Assembly (NCBI GenBank): GCA_017430365.1
Contig: JAFRNC010000004.1
Location: forward strand, 361,863 to 425,862
From: Bacteroidales bacterium
Lineage (GTDB): Bacteria > Bacteroidota > Bacteroidia > Bacteroidales > UBA932
DNA: 64,000 nucleotides
Reading direction: 5' to 3'
The notes under the pieces were generated by a model that did not search any database, was not told the origin of the DNA, and saw only the letters and a list, made by a program, of their open reading frames with translations. This document shows, one piece after another, positions 48,633 to 57,746 of this stretch (position 1 is the stretch's first letter; each line of letters starts with the position of its first letter). The translations under genes were made by a program, and so were the position numbers.

Positions 48633-49385
48633 ATGAACCATAAAGTACGTTACGCCTGCTGTGCGGCATTCGCAGCCCTGTTTTTCCTGCTTATCTCCTC
48701 CTGCGGTTCCGGACGCAGAATCGCCGGTACAGAAGGCCGGTCGGTCGACCCGTCGGATCCATCCGGTTTCGTCACGCTCACCGATGTGATTCCCGATGTG
48801 ATACTTGAGATACGCTACTACAGCTCTTTCAATTTCGTGGGCACACGCGTTGACGGATATGAAGAGCCTATCGCGCTGATGACGCGCGAAGCCGCCCGGG
48901 CGCTCAAGGCAGTCAGCGACGAAGCCATGTCACTGGGCTACCGCCTGAAGATATGGGATACCTATCGTCCGCAGATGGCCGTCGACCATTTCTGCCGCTG
49001 GGGTGAGAATGTGACCGATACCATCACAAAACGCTGGTTTTATCCCTATCTCGAGAAGGACGTCGTTTTCGACCGGGGTTACATCGCCCGCCGCAGCGGC
49101 CACTCCCGCGGTTCCGTCGTCGACCTTACCCTGGTCGACATGAAGACCGGCCGCGACATCGACATGGGATACGGATTCGACTGGTTCGGCATCGAATCCC
49201 ACCCGGACTACAGGGAAGGAATTACCGAAGAACAGTATGCCAACCGAATGCTGCTGCGCAATCTCATGCTAAAACACGGCTTCCGTCCCATCGATGAAGA
49301 ATGGTGGCATTTTATTCTGAAAGACGAGCCCTACCCCGACACCTACTTCACATTCCCGGTAAGAAGGCTGCCTGCCACGCATTAG
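48633..49385 (+). CDS. D-Ala-D-Ala dipeptidase (VanX/DdpX family) lipoprotein
   Basis: 250 residues, lipoprotein signal ending LLISSC-G. Catalytic set of the M15D family: RLKIWDTYRPQMAVDHFCRW, SGHSRGSVVDLTLVD (the SxHxxGxxxD zinc motif) and EEWWHFILKDEPYPDTYF (Glu and His). It should split D-Ala-D-Ala or related cell-wall dipeptides in the periplasm; in this context recycling is more likely than vancomycin resistance because no vanH/vanA-like genes are near. Confidence 0.9.
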   Translation: MNHKVRYACCAAFAALFFLLISSCGSGRRIAGTEGRSVDPSDPSGFVTLTDVIPDVILEIRYYSSFNFVGTRVDGYEEPIALMTREAARALKAVSDEAMSLGYRLKIWDTYRPQMAVDHFCRWGENVTDTITKRWFYPYLEKDVVFDRGYIARRSGHSRGSVVDLTLVDMKTGRDIDMGYGFDWFGIESHPDYREGITEEQYANRMLLRNLMLKHGFRPIDEEWWHFILKDEPYPDTYFTFPVRRLPATH

Positions 49386-49388
49386 GCC

Positions 49389-50777
49389 TTATCTTGCGGC
49401 CGGCCTGGTTTCCATTTCCTTAAGAGCACGGAGGACCAGGGGGACGGCGAATATGAAGGCCCCGGCATCGGCCAGCATCTGGGAAATCTCGACACCCGTA
49501 AAGCCCCAGAAAGCGTGACCGGCGAAGAGGGCGGGAAGGAAGAAGATTCCCTGGCGGGCCGAGGCCATGATGATGGCGGGCAATGTCTTGCGTATATTCT
49601 GCAGATACATGTTGGCCAGGGTGATGAATGCCACGAGAGGAAAACTGTAGCACTGATACCTCAACACCTCGCTGCCGATCCGTATGACTTCGGGATCGTC
49701 GGCACGGAAGAGCGCGACCAGCGGCTCGGAGAACACCCAGCCCAGAATGGCCAGCACCGTACAGTACAGGGTCGAAACACTGCAACTGTGCCAGAATGCG
49801 CGCCTTACCCTGTCATACAGCCCCGCACCGTAATTGAATCCGCAAACCGGCTGGAATCCCTGCCCGTAGCCGATCATTGCCGCGCATGCCAGCATCATGA
49901 TACGGCTGACCACGGAAAAGGAGGCAATGGCGGCGTCGCCGTAAAGTGAAGCCATCTGGTTGAGACAGATAGCCGAAACGCTCATCAGCCCCTGACGCGC
50001 GAGTGAAGGGAGACCGCCAGCAGAGATATCATGGTAACGGCGGCGGGTCGGTTTGAAGTGCGAGAAAGTGATGCGGAGCGTCCCTCTCTTCCCCACCATG
50101 CTCAGGATAACCAGGAATCCTATGGCCTGGGAAATGGCAGTGGCCATACCGGCGCCCCTGATGCCGAGGTCGAAGACGAAAATGAATATGGGGTCGAGGA
50201 TTATGTTCAGGACCGCGCCGGACACTATGCCTATCATAGACAGAAGGGCGTTCCCCTGATGACGCATCTGGTTGTTGAGCGTGAAGGTACCCATTATGAA
50301 CGGGGTGCCTATCAGGATGAAACGGAAATAGTCGCAGGCATAGGGCATGATGGTATCGGTCGATCCCAGCAGCGACATGATGGGACGCATCATAAGGAAA
50401 CTCAACGCCGCAAGGACCACGCCCGTCAGTACTGAGGAGATGAGACCCACGGCCGCCATCTCCTCCGCGTCACATACCTCGCGACGGCCGAGCGCCCGGG
50501 AGATGTAGTTTCCTGAGCCCTGGCCGAAGAATATGGCCACCGACTGGATCAGGACCATATAAGAGAATACTATGCCGAGCGCGGCAACCGACTGGGTATT
50601 GATCTGGCCGATGAAGAAAGTGTCGGCAAGATTGTAAATGCCAGAGATAAGCATGCTTACAATCGAGGGGACCGCCAGTTTCGTCACCAGCTGACCGACA
50701 GGACGCGTCGTCATCCGTTCGAATTTCTCGTGCGGAGTCATCCGGTTGTCCCTGGTCGGTTCAAGCTGCCGTTTCAT
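49389..50777 (-). CDS. MATE-family multidrug/toxin exporter
   Basis: 462 residues, about 12 membrane helices in two halves. Signature segments: GQLVTKLAVPSIVSMLISGI, YNLADTFFIGQINTQSVAAL, VFSYMVLIQSVAIFFGQGSG, ISRALGRREVCDAEEM, and GYGQGFQPVCGFNYGAGLYD. Na+- or H+-driven export of cationic compounds is the family function. Start ATG at 50777. Its end is 3 bp from the convergent VanX-like stop. The next 339 bp hold no gene but a motif array. Confidence 0.9.
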   Translation of the reverse strand: MKRQLEPTRDNRMTPHEKFERMTTRPVGQLVTKLAVPSIVSMLISGIYNLADTFFIGQINTQSVAALGIVFSYMVLIQSVAIFFGQGSGNYISRALGRREVCDAEEMAAVGLISSVLTGVVLAALSFLMMRPIMSLLGSTDTIMPYACDYFRFILIGTPFIMGTFTLNNQMRHQGNALLSMIGIVSGAVLNIILDPIFIFVFDLGIRGAGMATAISQAIGFLVILSMVGKRGTLRITFSHFKPTRRRYHDISAGGLPSLARQGLMSVSAICLNQMASLYGDAAIASFSVVSRIMMLACAAMIGYGQGFQPVCGFNYGAGLYDRVRRAFWHSCSVSTLYCTVLAILGWVFSEPLVALFRADDPEVIRIGSEVLRYQCYSFPLVAFITLANMYLQNIRKTLPAIIMASARQGIFFLPALFAGHAFWGFTGVEISQMLADAGAFIFAVPLVLRALKEMETRPAAR

Positions 50778-50854
50778 GACGGCAAAAATACGAAAAAAAG
50801 CCTATGTACGTCCCTGCAACGGCGATTTGCTTTCGTATTGTTCCTATCCATCCG

Positions 50855-50992
50855 CCAAAGTGTGCCCGCCGCAGATGTCATTAAAGGATTGATACGGTAA
50901 TGTAGTGGACACACTACATGGTTTCAGTTGAGTGTGCCCAAGCAAACACCGTAATTCAGCACCAAACTTCACATTGTTGGGCACACTTTGGC
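50855..50992. repeat. Left flank of GTGTGCCC/GGGCACAC motifs around the RAYT gene
   Basis: Within about 140 bp occur CCAAAGTGTGCCCG (50855-50868), a TGTAGTG/CACTACA hairpin containing GGACACACT (50901-50918), GAGTGTGCCCA (50930-50940) and TTGGGCACACTTTGGC (50977-50992). The outer two are in opposite orientations, like a pair of REP half-sites. From 50778 to 51116 there is otherwise no gene; the segment to 51116 is AT-rich leader. Confidence 0.75.
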
Positions 50993-51116
50993 AAAAGAGC
51001 AAAAAACGAAAAAACGATGAACTTTTTCCAATTATTATTTGCAACTTCGCATTGGAACGCGACAACTCGTCGGGTCATCACTCCGGTGGCAAGCGATTGA
51101 GGAGCGAGATTTAGCA

Positions 51117-52040
51117 ATGATGACGTACGATTTCCATTATCCCGAGCAGGAAGGCTATTTCCACCTTTGTTCAGACGGCGCCTTGACGCCCCGTCTGATA
51201 ACTTGCGAGGAAGATTTCCGCGTGGCTTTCAATCTGGTCGGAGTCTGTGCGGCCAACAGTGATGTGACAATCCTGTCTTTTTCCATCGAAGACACCCACA
51301 TTCACTCTTTGATGTTCGGTACCAAATCATCCTGCGCACATTATAAGACACTTTACGAAGAGAGTTGGGCACATCATGTCGGACGTGTGAGAGGAACCAG
51401 GGAAGGAGCAGATCTTACCCTGGAAATTCTTCCGGTAGATTCCCAGGATTACCTGATGAGCGTGGGAACCTATACAATTACCCAGCCGACAAAAGACGGA
51501 AAACAGATCCTGCCCTACGACTACATGTGGGGAACCGGATCGATGTATTTCAGAGTCCCCGGGCACATTCCGGTATGGTGCATGAATGCCCGCAGAGAAA
51601 TAATCCCGCCGATTATCGCTGGTAATCTCAGCAGACACGCCAGAAAGGAAATTCTATGCTCGCACCGTCCCGTACCTGACAGTTGGAGAATATGCAATGG
51701 CATTCTTCTCCCTGATAATTACGTTGATGTCCAGGCTTTTGAGCAAATATATCGGACGGCCAACTGTTTCCGTGTCTTTCTGGCCAGCAACAGGAACCGT
51801 GACCTGGCAATCAAGGAAAGAATTGCCGCCGCACGGGGGGTCGCCCTCGAAGACGCGGAAGCAAGGATGCATTGCCGGATTGTCGTGAAGGAAATGTTCG
51901 GATTCACTGATGTTCGTCGCCTCGACGCCCATAAGCGGGTACTCGTCGCCCAGCAGTTACGCAAAAGGATCCATCTTTCAGCCAGACAAATTGCCGCCCT
52001 AGTAAGACTGCCTTACTCCGAGGTGTGCAAATATATCTGA
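51117..52040 (+). CDS. RAYT-like (IS200/Y1, HUH) transposase-related protein
   Basis: 307 residues from the ATG at 51117; upstream in-frame TTG is not needed. The N-terminal half has the Y1-transposase arrangement: a strand-rich start (YDFHYPEQEGYFHLCSDG), and the HUH-type motif ILSFSIEDTHIHSLMFG where His-Ile-His would bind metal. In the C-terminal third RLDAHKRVLVAQQLRKRIHLSARQIAALVRLPYSEV is a helix-turn-helix tail, as in REP-associated tyrosine transposases. A catalytic Tyr cannot be placed with certainty. Arrays of short palindromes with GTGTGCCC occur on both sides but not inside the gene, which is the usual layout of a RAYT and its REP sequences. Confidence 0.7.
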   Translation: MMTYDFHYPEQEGYFHLCSDGALTPRLITCEEDFRVAFNLVGVCAANSDVTILSFSIEDTHIHSLMFGTKSSCAHYKTLYEESWAHHVGRVRGTREGADLTLEILPVDSQDYLMSVGTYTITQPTKDGKQILPYDYMWGTGSMYFRVPGHIPVWCMNARREIIPPIIAGNLSRHARKEILCSHRPVPDSWRICNGILLPDNYVDVQAFEQIYRTANCFRVFLASNRNRDLAIKERIAAARGVALEDAEARMHCRIVVKEMFGFTDVRRLDAHKRVLVAQQLRKRIHLSARQIAALVRLPYSEVCKYI

Positions 52041-52069
52041 TCTCCAGCGATTCCCGCAAGATTGTGCCC

Positions 52070-52540
52070 GGCAAGAATTGAATGAGTAACATGGGGAACC
52101 CACAACCTGGGCACACCTACCAGCTCCCACGGGGGTGTGACCGAATAATGCACAGACAGCGGAACAAAAGACTCTGCCGGCGGGCACACTACGACGAAAA
52201 GGGAGTCAGATGCAGTCACACTTCGGCAGGACACAAAAGCCGGCTGATGGACACACTTTGACGGGCAGATACCCTAGAATGACACACTAACAGGGAGAGA
52301 GGGCGGACAGACAGACGCATCAAGCAATTGTCATCGCAGGGAACAGAACTGTCCGGCAACCCGAAAATCGGTCGACGCAATTATCCTGCTTCAGTTCTCG
52401 TCAAAGTGTGCCCGGCGACAACCGCATTAGAAGCATAGCGGGCAAGCTTATCCGGTCATACCCGTCGGTTCTTGCGTGGTGTGCCCGGCCAGAGCTGCAG
52501 GACAGGCAGAGAGAGCAGACTGCCCGGGCACACTTCAGCG
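52070..52540. repeat. Right flank array of GTGTGCCC/GGGCACAC motifs
   Basis: At least eight related motifs in both orientations: ATTGTGCCCGGC (near 52071), CTGGGCACACC (near 52108), GGCGGGCACACTAC (near 52179), ATGGACACACTTTG (near 52247), TGACACACTAAC (near 52280), CAAAGTGTGCCCGGC (near 52402), GTGGTGTGCCCGGCC (near 52477) and CCCGGGCACACTTC (near 52523). Spacing is irregular (30-120 bp). No ORF in this stretch is credible. Confidence 0.75.
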
Positions 52541-52885
52541 GAGTCACGTTATTCCGTTCAGCCGGAATTAATGCTGAAAGCTTATCAGCCCGGTAAGCAG
52601 GCAAAGCGGTAACCAGCTGGAAGAGAGCATGCCATGCACCACTCGTTGACTCACTGACAGCCACCACGGTTCGCTGTCTGTCGCCACGGATTACCGACAG
52701 CCGTTCGCCGGCTCAGCGGTAACCAGCCAATAGCCTCCAACAGTCTTACGATAGTCTTCCAACTGCCTTTCGATAGCCGTAAACTACATTCCCGCGACCA
52801 TTGGCAACATAATTATTATTGGCAGTCTCCCGTTATTTTGTTATTTTCGCAGAAATATAGGAATCACAAAAATCATCATAGCATT
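52541..52885. other. Non-coding, mildly repetitive gap before the V-ATPase operon
   Basis: No believable gene. GCGGTAACCAGC recurs at about 52608 and 52718, and CTGACAGCC/CCGACAGCC, ATAGTCTT/ATAGCC words repeat loosely, giving the look of decayed short repeats. Near the end TATTTTCG (52842-52849), one base from the -7 consensus, may be the promoter of the V-ATPase operon. Confidence 0.5.
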
Positions 52886-53500
52886 ATGCAGAACAAGTTG
52901 CAGGAATTGACCGACCGGCTATATAATGAAGGTCTGTCGAAAGGCAAACAGGAGGCTGACCAGCTGCTCGCCAATGCCCGCGAAGAAGCCCGGCAGATCG
53001 TGGACAAAGCCCGCAAGGAGGCGGAAGCCATACGCGCCGCGGCCGAGAAAGAAGCCGCTGATACCCGCTCGATGGTCGAAGGTGACCTCAAAATGGCTTC
53101 GACACAGACCATCTCCGCTCTCAAGCAGCAGGTTGAGGGAATGGTCATCACCCAGGCTGTCGCCAAACCTGTCGGCGCCGCCCTGTCGGACGGAAAATTC
53201 GTAAAAGATCTCATCGCAACAGTAGTAAAGGCTTTCGATGCCGCCGATCCGGACGGAAAGGGGCTCGAAGTAATCCTTCCCGCGGACGGACGCAACGAAC
53301 TGGAGCAGGCCTTCAACAACGAGGTAATCAAGAGCCTGTCGGCCGGAATCGAAGTAAAGAGCGTAAAGGGTCTGGCAAACGGCTTCAAGATCGGCCCCAA
53401 GGACGGCGGCTACAGGCTCAGTTTCACTGCCGACGATTTCACCGGACTTGTCGGTGAATATCTCAGGCCGGCGACCAAGAAGATCCTTTTCGGGGAATAA
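52886..53500 (+). CDS. V-type ATPase subunit E
   Basis: 204 residues from the ATG at 52886. A long helix rich in Ala, Glu and Lys (GKQEADQLLANAREEARQIV, RAAAEKEAADTRSMVEGDL) and a small C-terminal domain (KSVKGLANGFKIGPKDGGYR) are the usual form of the peripheral-stalk E subunit. First gene of the V-ATPase operon; its TAA overlaps the next ATG. Confidence 0.88.
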   Translation: MQNKLQELTDRLYNEGLSKGKQEADQLLANAREEARQIVDKARKEAEAIRAAAEKEAADTRSMVEGDLKMASTQTISALKQQVEGMVITQAVAKPVGAALSDGKFVKDLIATVVKAFDAADPDGKGLEVILPADGRNELEQAFNNEVIKSLSAGIEVKSVKGLANGFKIGPKDGGYRLSFTADDFTGLVGEYLRPATKKILFGE

Positions 53501-54063
53501 TGACTAACTACCCCTATATCATCGCCAGCTTCCCGGACCTGCTGCTCGACTTCGAACGGCATCCCCTCGATGTCAGCGCCGTAGTCTCCGAAGTCAAGGG
53601 GCAGCTGTCGGAAAGCGACTGCCGGCTGGTCGACTGGCTGGAATTCGGCCAGGACGGAAGCAATCTCAACGATCATTTCTACAGAGGCATCCGGAAGACC
53701 CGCAACCGTTTCCTGATCGAATGGTTCGAATTCGACAGGCAGCTCAGACTCGCAAAGGTGGCATTTCTCGAAGAGAAACCTGTCGACCCCGCTTTCCCCG
53801 AGGCCGACAAGGGCTCCATCATATTCAAGGTCGAGAACCTGTACCAGCGCGAGAAGCTCCTGGACAGGCTGTGCTGGGACAAGGCGGCCGAGATCGTCGA
53901 CTTTGAGATCCTTGACATGGACATTATCCTCTCGCTGCTGGAGAGGCTTCACATAGTCGCCCGCTGGAACAGGCTCGACCCCGCCACCGGCGCCAAGCTC
54001 TTCAAGGAACTGGTCAACGAGGTCAGGGGCACTTTCAAGGGAATCAACGCAGAACAATTATAA
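53500..54063 (+). CDS. DUF2764 protein of the V-ATPase operon
   Basis: 187 residues: NYPYIIASFPDLLLDFERHP, CRLVDWLEFGQDGSN, RKTRNRFLIEWFEFDRQLRL, then EKLLDRLCWDKAAEIVDFEI and ILSLLERLHIVARWNRLD. This small helical family occurs in Bacteroidota V-ATPase operons between E and A. Since no classical subunit C gene is present here, it may be the C/d-like cone that links rotor and stalk; this is inference from position and helical character. Confidence 0.85.
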   Translation: MTNYPYIIASFPDLLLDFERHPLDVSAVVSEVKGQLSESDCRLVDWLEFGQDGSNLNDHFYRGIRKTRNRFLIEWFEFDRQLRLAKVAFLEEKPVDPAFPEADKGSIIFKVENLYQREKLLDRLCWDKAAEIVDFEILDMDIILSLLERLHIVARWNRLDPATGAKLFKELVNEVRGTFKGINAEQL

Positions 54064-54073
54064 CTACAGATAG

Positions 54074-55825
54074 ATGAAAACCACAGGTATAGTAACCGGA
54101 ATCATCTCCAACCTGGTGACCGTGCGCTTCGACGGCGACGTGGCACAGAATGAAATCTGCCACATCGACCTCGGAGGGACGAAAATGATGGCCGAGGTGA
54201 TCAAGGTCTCGGGCAAGAACGCTTTCGTCCAGGTATATGAAAGCACCCGCGGCCTTCGCCAGGGTGACAAGGTCGAATTCGACGGCCATATGCTCGAGGT
54301 CCAGCTGGGCCCCGGCCTGCTCTCCAGCAGCTATGACGGCCTGCAGAACAACCTTGCCACGATGGAAGACGTATTCCTCAAGCGCGGAGAGTATACCGCT
54401 CCGCTGGACCACGACAAGATATGGCATTTCACCCCCATTGCAAAGCCGGGCGACACCGTCTATGCCGCCGACTGGCTGGGTGAGGTGAAAGAGGGATGGC
54501 TCCCCCACAAGATAATGGTCCCCTTTTCTTTCAATGGCGAATACAAGGTAAAGAGCATCAAGCCGGAAGGCGACTACAGGATTGACGACACGATGGCCGT
54601 GCTGACAGACCCGCAGGGCGAGGAGCATAAGGTGACCATGGTCCAGAGATGGCCGGTCAAGGTTGCCGTGGGCGGCTATGTCGAGAAACCCCGTCCTTTC
54701 CGCATCATGGAGACCGGAGTCCGCTGCATGGACACCCTCAACCCCATCGCCGAGGGCGGTACCGGATTCATTCCTGGTCCGTTCGGCTGCGGCAAGACAG
54801 TGTTGCAGCACGCGATAGCCAAGCAGGGCGACGCAGAGGTGATAGTAATGGCGGCGTGCGGTGAGCGTGCGAACGAGGTGGTGGAGATTTTCGCGGAATT
54901 CCCCGAACTGATCGACCCCCATACCGGTCGTCACCTCATGGAACGCACCACCATTATCTGCAACACATCCAACATGCCGGTCGCCGCACGTGAGGCTTCG
55001 GTCTATACCGCGATGACCATTTGTGAGTACTACCGCGCCATGGGCCTGAAGGTCCTTTTGCTTGCCGACTCCACTTCCCGCTGGGCACAGGCCCTGCGCG
55101 AGATGAGCAACCGCATGGAGGAACTTCCGGGAGCGGACGCGTTCCCCGTGGACCTGAGCGCCATCATCTCGAACTTCTACTCACGCGCCGGCATCGTACG
55201 CCTGCGCAACGGCAAGACCGGCGCAGTTACCTTCATCGGCACCGTCTCCCCCGCCGGCGGCAACCTGAAGGAACCCGTGACCGAATCGACGAAGAAAGCG
55301 GCGCGCTGCTTCTACTCGCTGGCACAGGCCCGCGCCGACAAGAAGCGCTACCCTGCCGTCGACCCCATCGACTCCTATTCGAAGTATCTTGAGTATCCCG
55401 AAGTGGTCGAGTACCTCAAGGAGCGCGTCGGAAAGGACTGGGTCGATAAGGTGAACCGCGCCAAGAACCTCATCCGCAGGGGCAAGGAGATTGCCGAACA
55501 GATCAACATCCTTGGCGACGACGGAGTTCCGATCAACTATCATGAACAGTTCTGGAAGAGCGAACTCATCGACTTCGTGATCCTCCAGCAGGATGCGTTC
55601 GATCCGATCGATTCGCTCTGCCCCATGGACCGCCAGGAATACATGCTCTCGCTTGTCCTGAAGGTATGCGACGTGCCCTTCACATTTGATGACTACGAGC
55701 AGTGCGCGGCCAAATACAAGGAAATCATCAACATTCTCAGGCAGATGAACTATTCCGAATTCAAGAGCGAACAGTTCAACAACTACCTCGAACGGCTTAA
55801 TACCCTTTTGTCCAATGAGCAGTAA
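54074..55825 (+). CDS. atpA: V-type ATPase catalytic subunit A
   Basis: 583 residues. Catalytic ATP-binding subunit with P-loop GPFGCGKTVLQHAI (about residue 235), the A-specific non-homologous insert before it, the catalytic Glu in MAACGERANEVVEIFAEFPE, and SRWAQALREMSNRMEELPGA. GGTKMMAEVIKVSGKNAFVQ opens the protein as in other A subunits. Its last 11 bp overlap the subunit B start. Confidence 0.95.
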   Translation: MKTTGIVTGIISNLVTVRFDGDVAQNEICHIDLGGTKMMAEVIKVSGKNAFVQVYESTRGLRQGDKVEFDGHMLEVQLGPGLLSSSYDGLQNNLATMEDVFLKRGEYTAPLDHDKIWHFTPIAKPGDTVYAADWLGEVKEGWLPHKIMVPFSFNGEYKVKSIKPEGDYRIDDTMAVLTDPQGEEHKVTMVQRWPVKVAVGGYVEKPRPFRIMETGVRCMDTLNPIAEGGTGFIPGPFGCGKTVLQHAIAKQGDAEVIVMAACGERANEVVEIFAEFPELIDPHTGRHLMERTTIICNTSNMPVAAREASVYTAMTICEYYRAMGLKVLLLADSTSRWAQALREMSNRMEELPGADAFPVDLSAIISNFYSRAGIVRLRNGKTGAVTFIGTVSPAGGNLKEPVTESTKKAARCFYSLAQARADKKRYPAVDPIDSYSKYLEYPEVVEYLKERVGKDWVDKVNRAKNLIRRGKEIAEQINILGDDGVPINYHEQFWKSELIDFVILQQDAFDPIDSLCPMDRQEYMLSLVLKVCDVPFTFDDYEQCAAKYKEIINILRQMNYSEFKSEQFNNYLERLNTLLSNEQ

Positions 55826-57137
55826 AGCATTCCAGAGAACATATACCCGGCTTGAGGCGATTACCAAAGCTACGGTGACGCTCCGCGCCCAGGGAGTCAG
55901 CAACGACGAACTGGCGACCGTGTCGGGACGTCTTGCGCAGGTCGTGAAAATCAAGGGCGACCTGATAACACTGCAGGTCTTCGCAGGAACTGAGGGTATC
56001 CCCACGAACGCTGAGGTTATCTTCCACGGCGAGCCGCCGACTCTCCAGGTAAGCGACCAGCTTTCCGGCCGTTTCTTCAACGCCTACGGAGCCCCGATCG
56101 ACGGCGGCCCGGAAGTGGAGGGTGAACGCCGCCAGATCGGCGGTCCTTCGGTCAACCCCTATAAGCGCAAGCAGCCGTCACAGCTTATCCCTACCGGCAT
56201 CGCCGGCATCGACCTCAACAACACCCTGGTCTCCGGCCAGAAGATCCCCTTCTTCGCCGATCCTGACCAGCCCTACAACCAGGTGATGGCACAGGTGGCC
56301 CTCCGCGCCGATGTAGACAAAATCATACTCGGTGGCATGGGCCTCTCGAACGACGACTATCTCTACTTCCGTCACGAATTCGAGAGCGCCGGCGCACTCA
56401 ACAAGATCATCAGTTTCGTCAACACCACGGAACAGCCGCCGGTGGAACGCCTTCTTATCCCCGACATGGCCCTTACGGCAGCGGAGTATTTCGCAGTCGA
56501 CAGGAACGAGAAGGTGCTGGTGCTGCTGACCGACATGACACTGTACGCCGATGCGCTGTCAATCGTCTCAAACCGAATGGACCAGATTCCTTCCAAGGAC
56601 TCCATGCCCGGATCGCTCTATTCCGACCTGGCAAAAATCTACGAGAAGGCCGTACAGCTGCCCAGCGGCGGATCCATCACCATCATCGCAGTCACCACCC
56701 TCAACGACGGAGACATCACCCACGCAATTCCCGACAACACCGGATATATCACTGAAGGTCAGCTCTATCTACGCGCCGACACCGATACCGGCAAGGTCAT
56801 CATCGACCCGTTCCGCTCGCTCTCGCGACTCAAACAGCTCGTTCAGGGCAAGCAGACCCGCGAGGACCACTCCCAGGTCATGAACGCGTCTGTGCGCCTC
56901 TACGCCGATGCCCAGAACGCCAAGACAAAGTTGGAGAACGGCTTCGACCTTTCGGACTACGACCGCCGCTGCCTGGAATACGCGAAGGACTATGCCACCG
57001 AAATCCTTTCAATCGACGTGAACATAGGCCTGACGGAGATGCTCGACACTGCCTGGCGGCTTTTCGCCAAATACTTCAGCCAGGCCGAGACCGGTATCAA
57101 ACAGGCGATGATCGACAAATACTGGCCTGCATCATAA
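55815..57137 (+). CDS. atpB: V-type ATPase subunit B
   Basis: 440 residues. Non-catalytic nucleotide-binding subunit; the P-loop is degenerate (GQKIPFFADPDQPYNQVMAQ), as expected of B. Other landmarks: INPYKRKQPSQLIPTGIAGI-like segment near residue 115, VLVLLTDMTLYADALSIVSN, RMDQIPSKDSMPGSLYSDLA and YITEGQLYLRADTDTGKVII. Starts inside the end of atpA in another frame. Confidence 0.95.
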   Translation: MSSKAFQRTYTRLEAITKATVTLRAQGVSNDELATVSGRLAQVVKIKGDLITLQVFAGTEGIPTNAEVIFHGEPPTLQVSDQLSGRFFNAYGAPIDGGPEVEGERRQIGGPSVNPYKRKQPSQLIPTGIAGIDLNNTLVSGQKIPFFADPDQPYNQVMAQVALRADVDKIILGGMGLSNDDYLYFRHEFESAGALNKIISFVNTTEQPPVERLLIPDMALTAAEYFAVDRNEKVLVLLTDMTLYADALSIVSNRMDQIPSKDSMPGSLYSDLAKIYEKAVQLPSGGSITIIAVTTLNDGDITHAIPDNTGYITEGQLYLRADTDTGKVIIDPFRSLSRLKQLVQGKQTREDHSQVMNASVRLYADAQNAKTKLENGFDLSDYDRRCLEYAKDYATEILSIDVNIGLTEMLDTAWRLFAKYFSQAETGIKQAMIDKYWPAS

Positions 57138-57140
57138 AGT

Positions 57141-57746
57141 ATGGCTATCAAATTCCAATATAACAAGACTTCACTTACCAACCTCGGCAAGCAGCTGAAG
57201 GTCAGGCAGCGGGCGCTCCCTACCCTTAAGAACAAGGAATCGGCGCTCCGCGTCAGCGTGATCGCGGCCAAGGCCGAGGCCGAGCGGCTGCAGAAGGACC
57301 TCGAGGAGACCCTCGCCACATACGACTACATGGCCGGGCTGTGGACCGAATTCGAGCCCGGGCTCATCTCGGTGAAGGATGTCGAGCTCATCACGGTAAA
57401 AGTGGCCGGAGTCCGTACGCCGGAACTCAAGAAGGTCATTTTCGACGTGAAACCCTTCGACGCTTTCGCCAAGCCCATGTGGTACTCCGACGGCGTAGCG
57501 ATCCTCAAGAGGCTCGCCAGCCTCGGCATCTCTGCGGAGGTCTATGCCGAAAAGAGCCGGATACTGGAATTCCAGCGCAAGAAGACCACCCAGAAAGTGA
57601 ATCTCTACGAAAAGGTCCAGATTCCAGGCTATCAGGAGGCGATCCGCAAGATCAAGCGCTTCATGGAGGATGAGGAGAACCTCTCCAAGGCTTCGCAGAA
57701 GATAGTGAAGACCCGTCATCAGGAAGAAGAGGAGGAAGAGGCATGA
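57141..57746 (+). CDS. atpD: V-type ATPase subunit D
   Basis: 201 residues. Central rotor shaft subunit: FQYNKTSLTNLGKQLKVRQR, LKNKESALRVSVIAAKAEAE at the start, and a matching C-terminal helix (RKKTTQKVNLYEKVQIPGYQ, IRKIKRFMEDEENLSKASQK) that form a coiled coil. Ends in a Glu-rich tail and overlaps the subunit I start by 4 bp. Confidence 0.92.
   Translation: MAIKFQYNKTSLTNLGKQLKVRQRALPTLKNKESALRVSVIAAKAEAERLQKDLEETLATYDYMAGLWTEFEPGLISVKDVELITVKVAGVRTPELKKVIFDVKPFDAFAKPMWYSDGVAILKRLASLGISAEVYAEKSRILEFQRKKTTQKVNLYEKVQIPGYQEAIRKIKRFMEDEENLSKASQKIVKTRHQEEEEEEA

Noticed and set aside
48633..49385. Vancomycin-resistance gene cluster
   Set aside because: Only a VanX-like dipeptidase is present. 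No VanH, VanA/B ligase or VanRS-like genes are near, so a cell-wall recycling role is more likely.
52070..52885. CRISPR array near the RAYT gene
   Set aside because: The repeated words are short, spaced irregularly, in both orientations, and without equal spacers.
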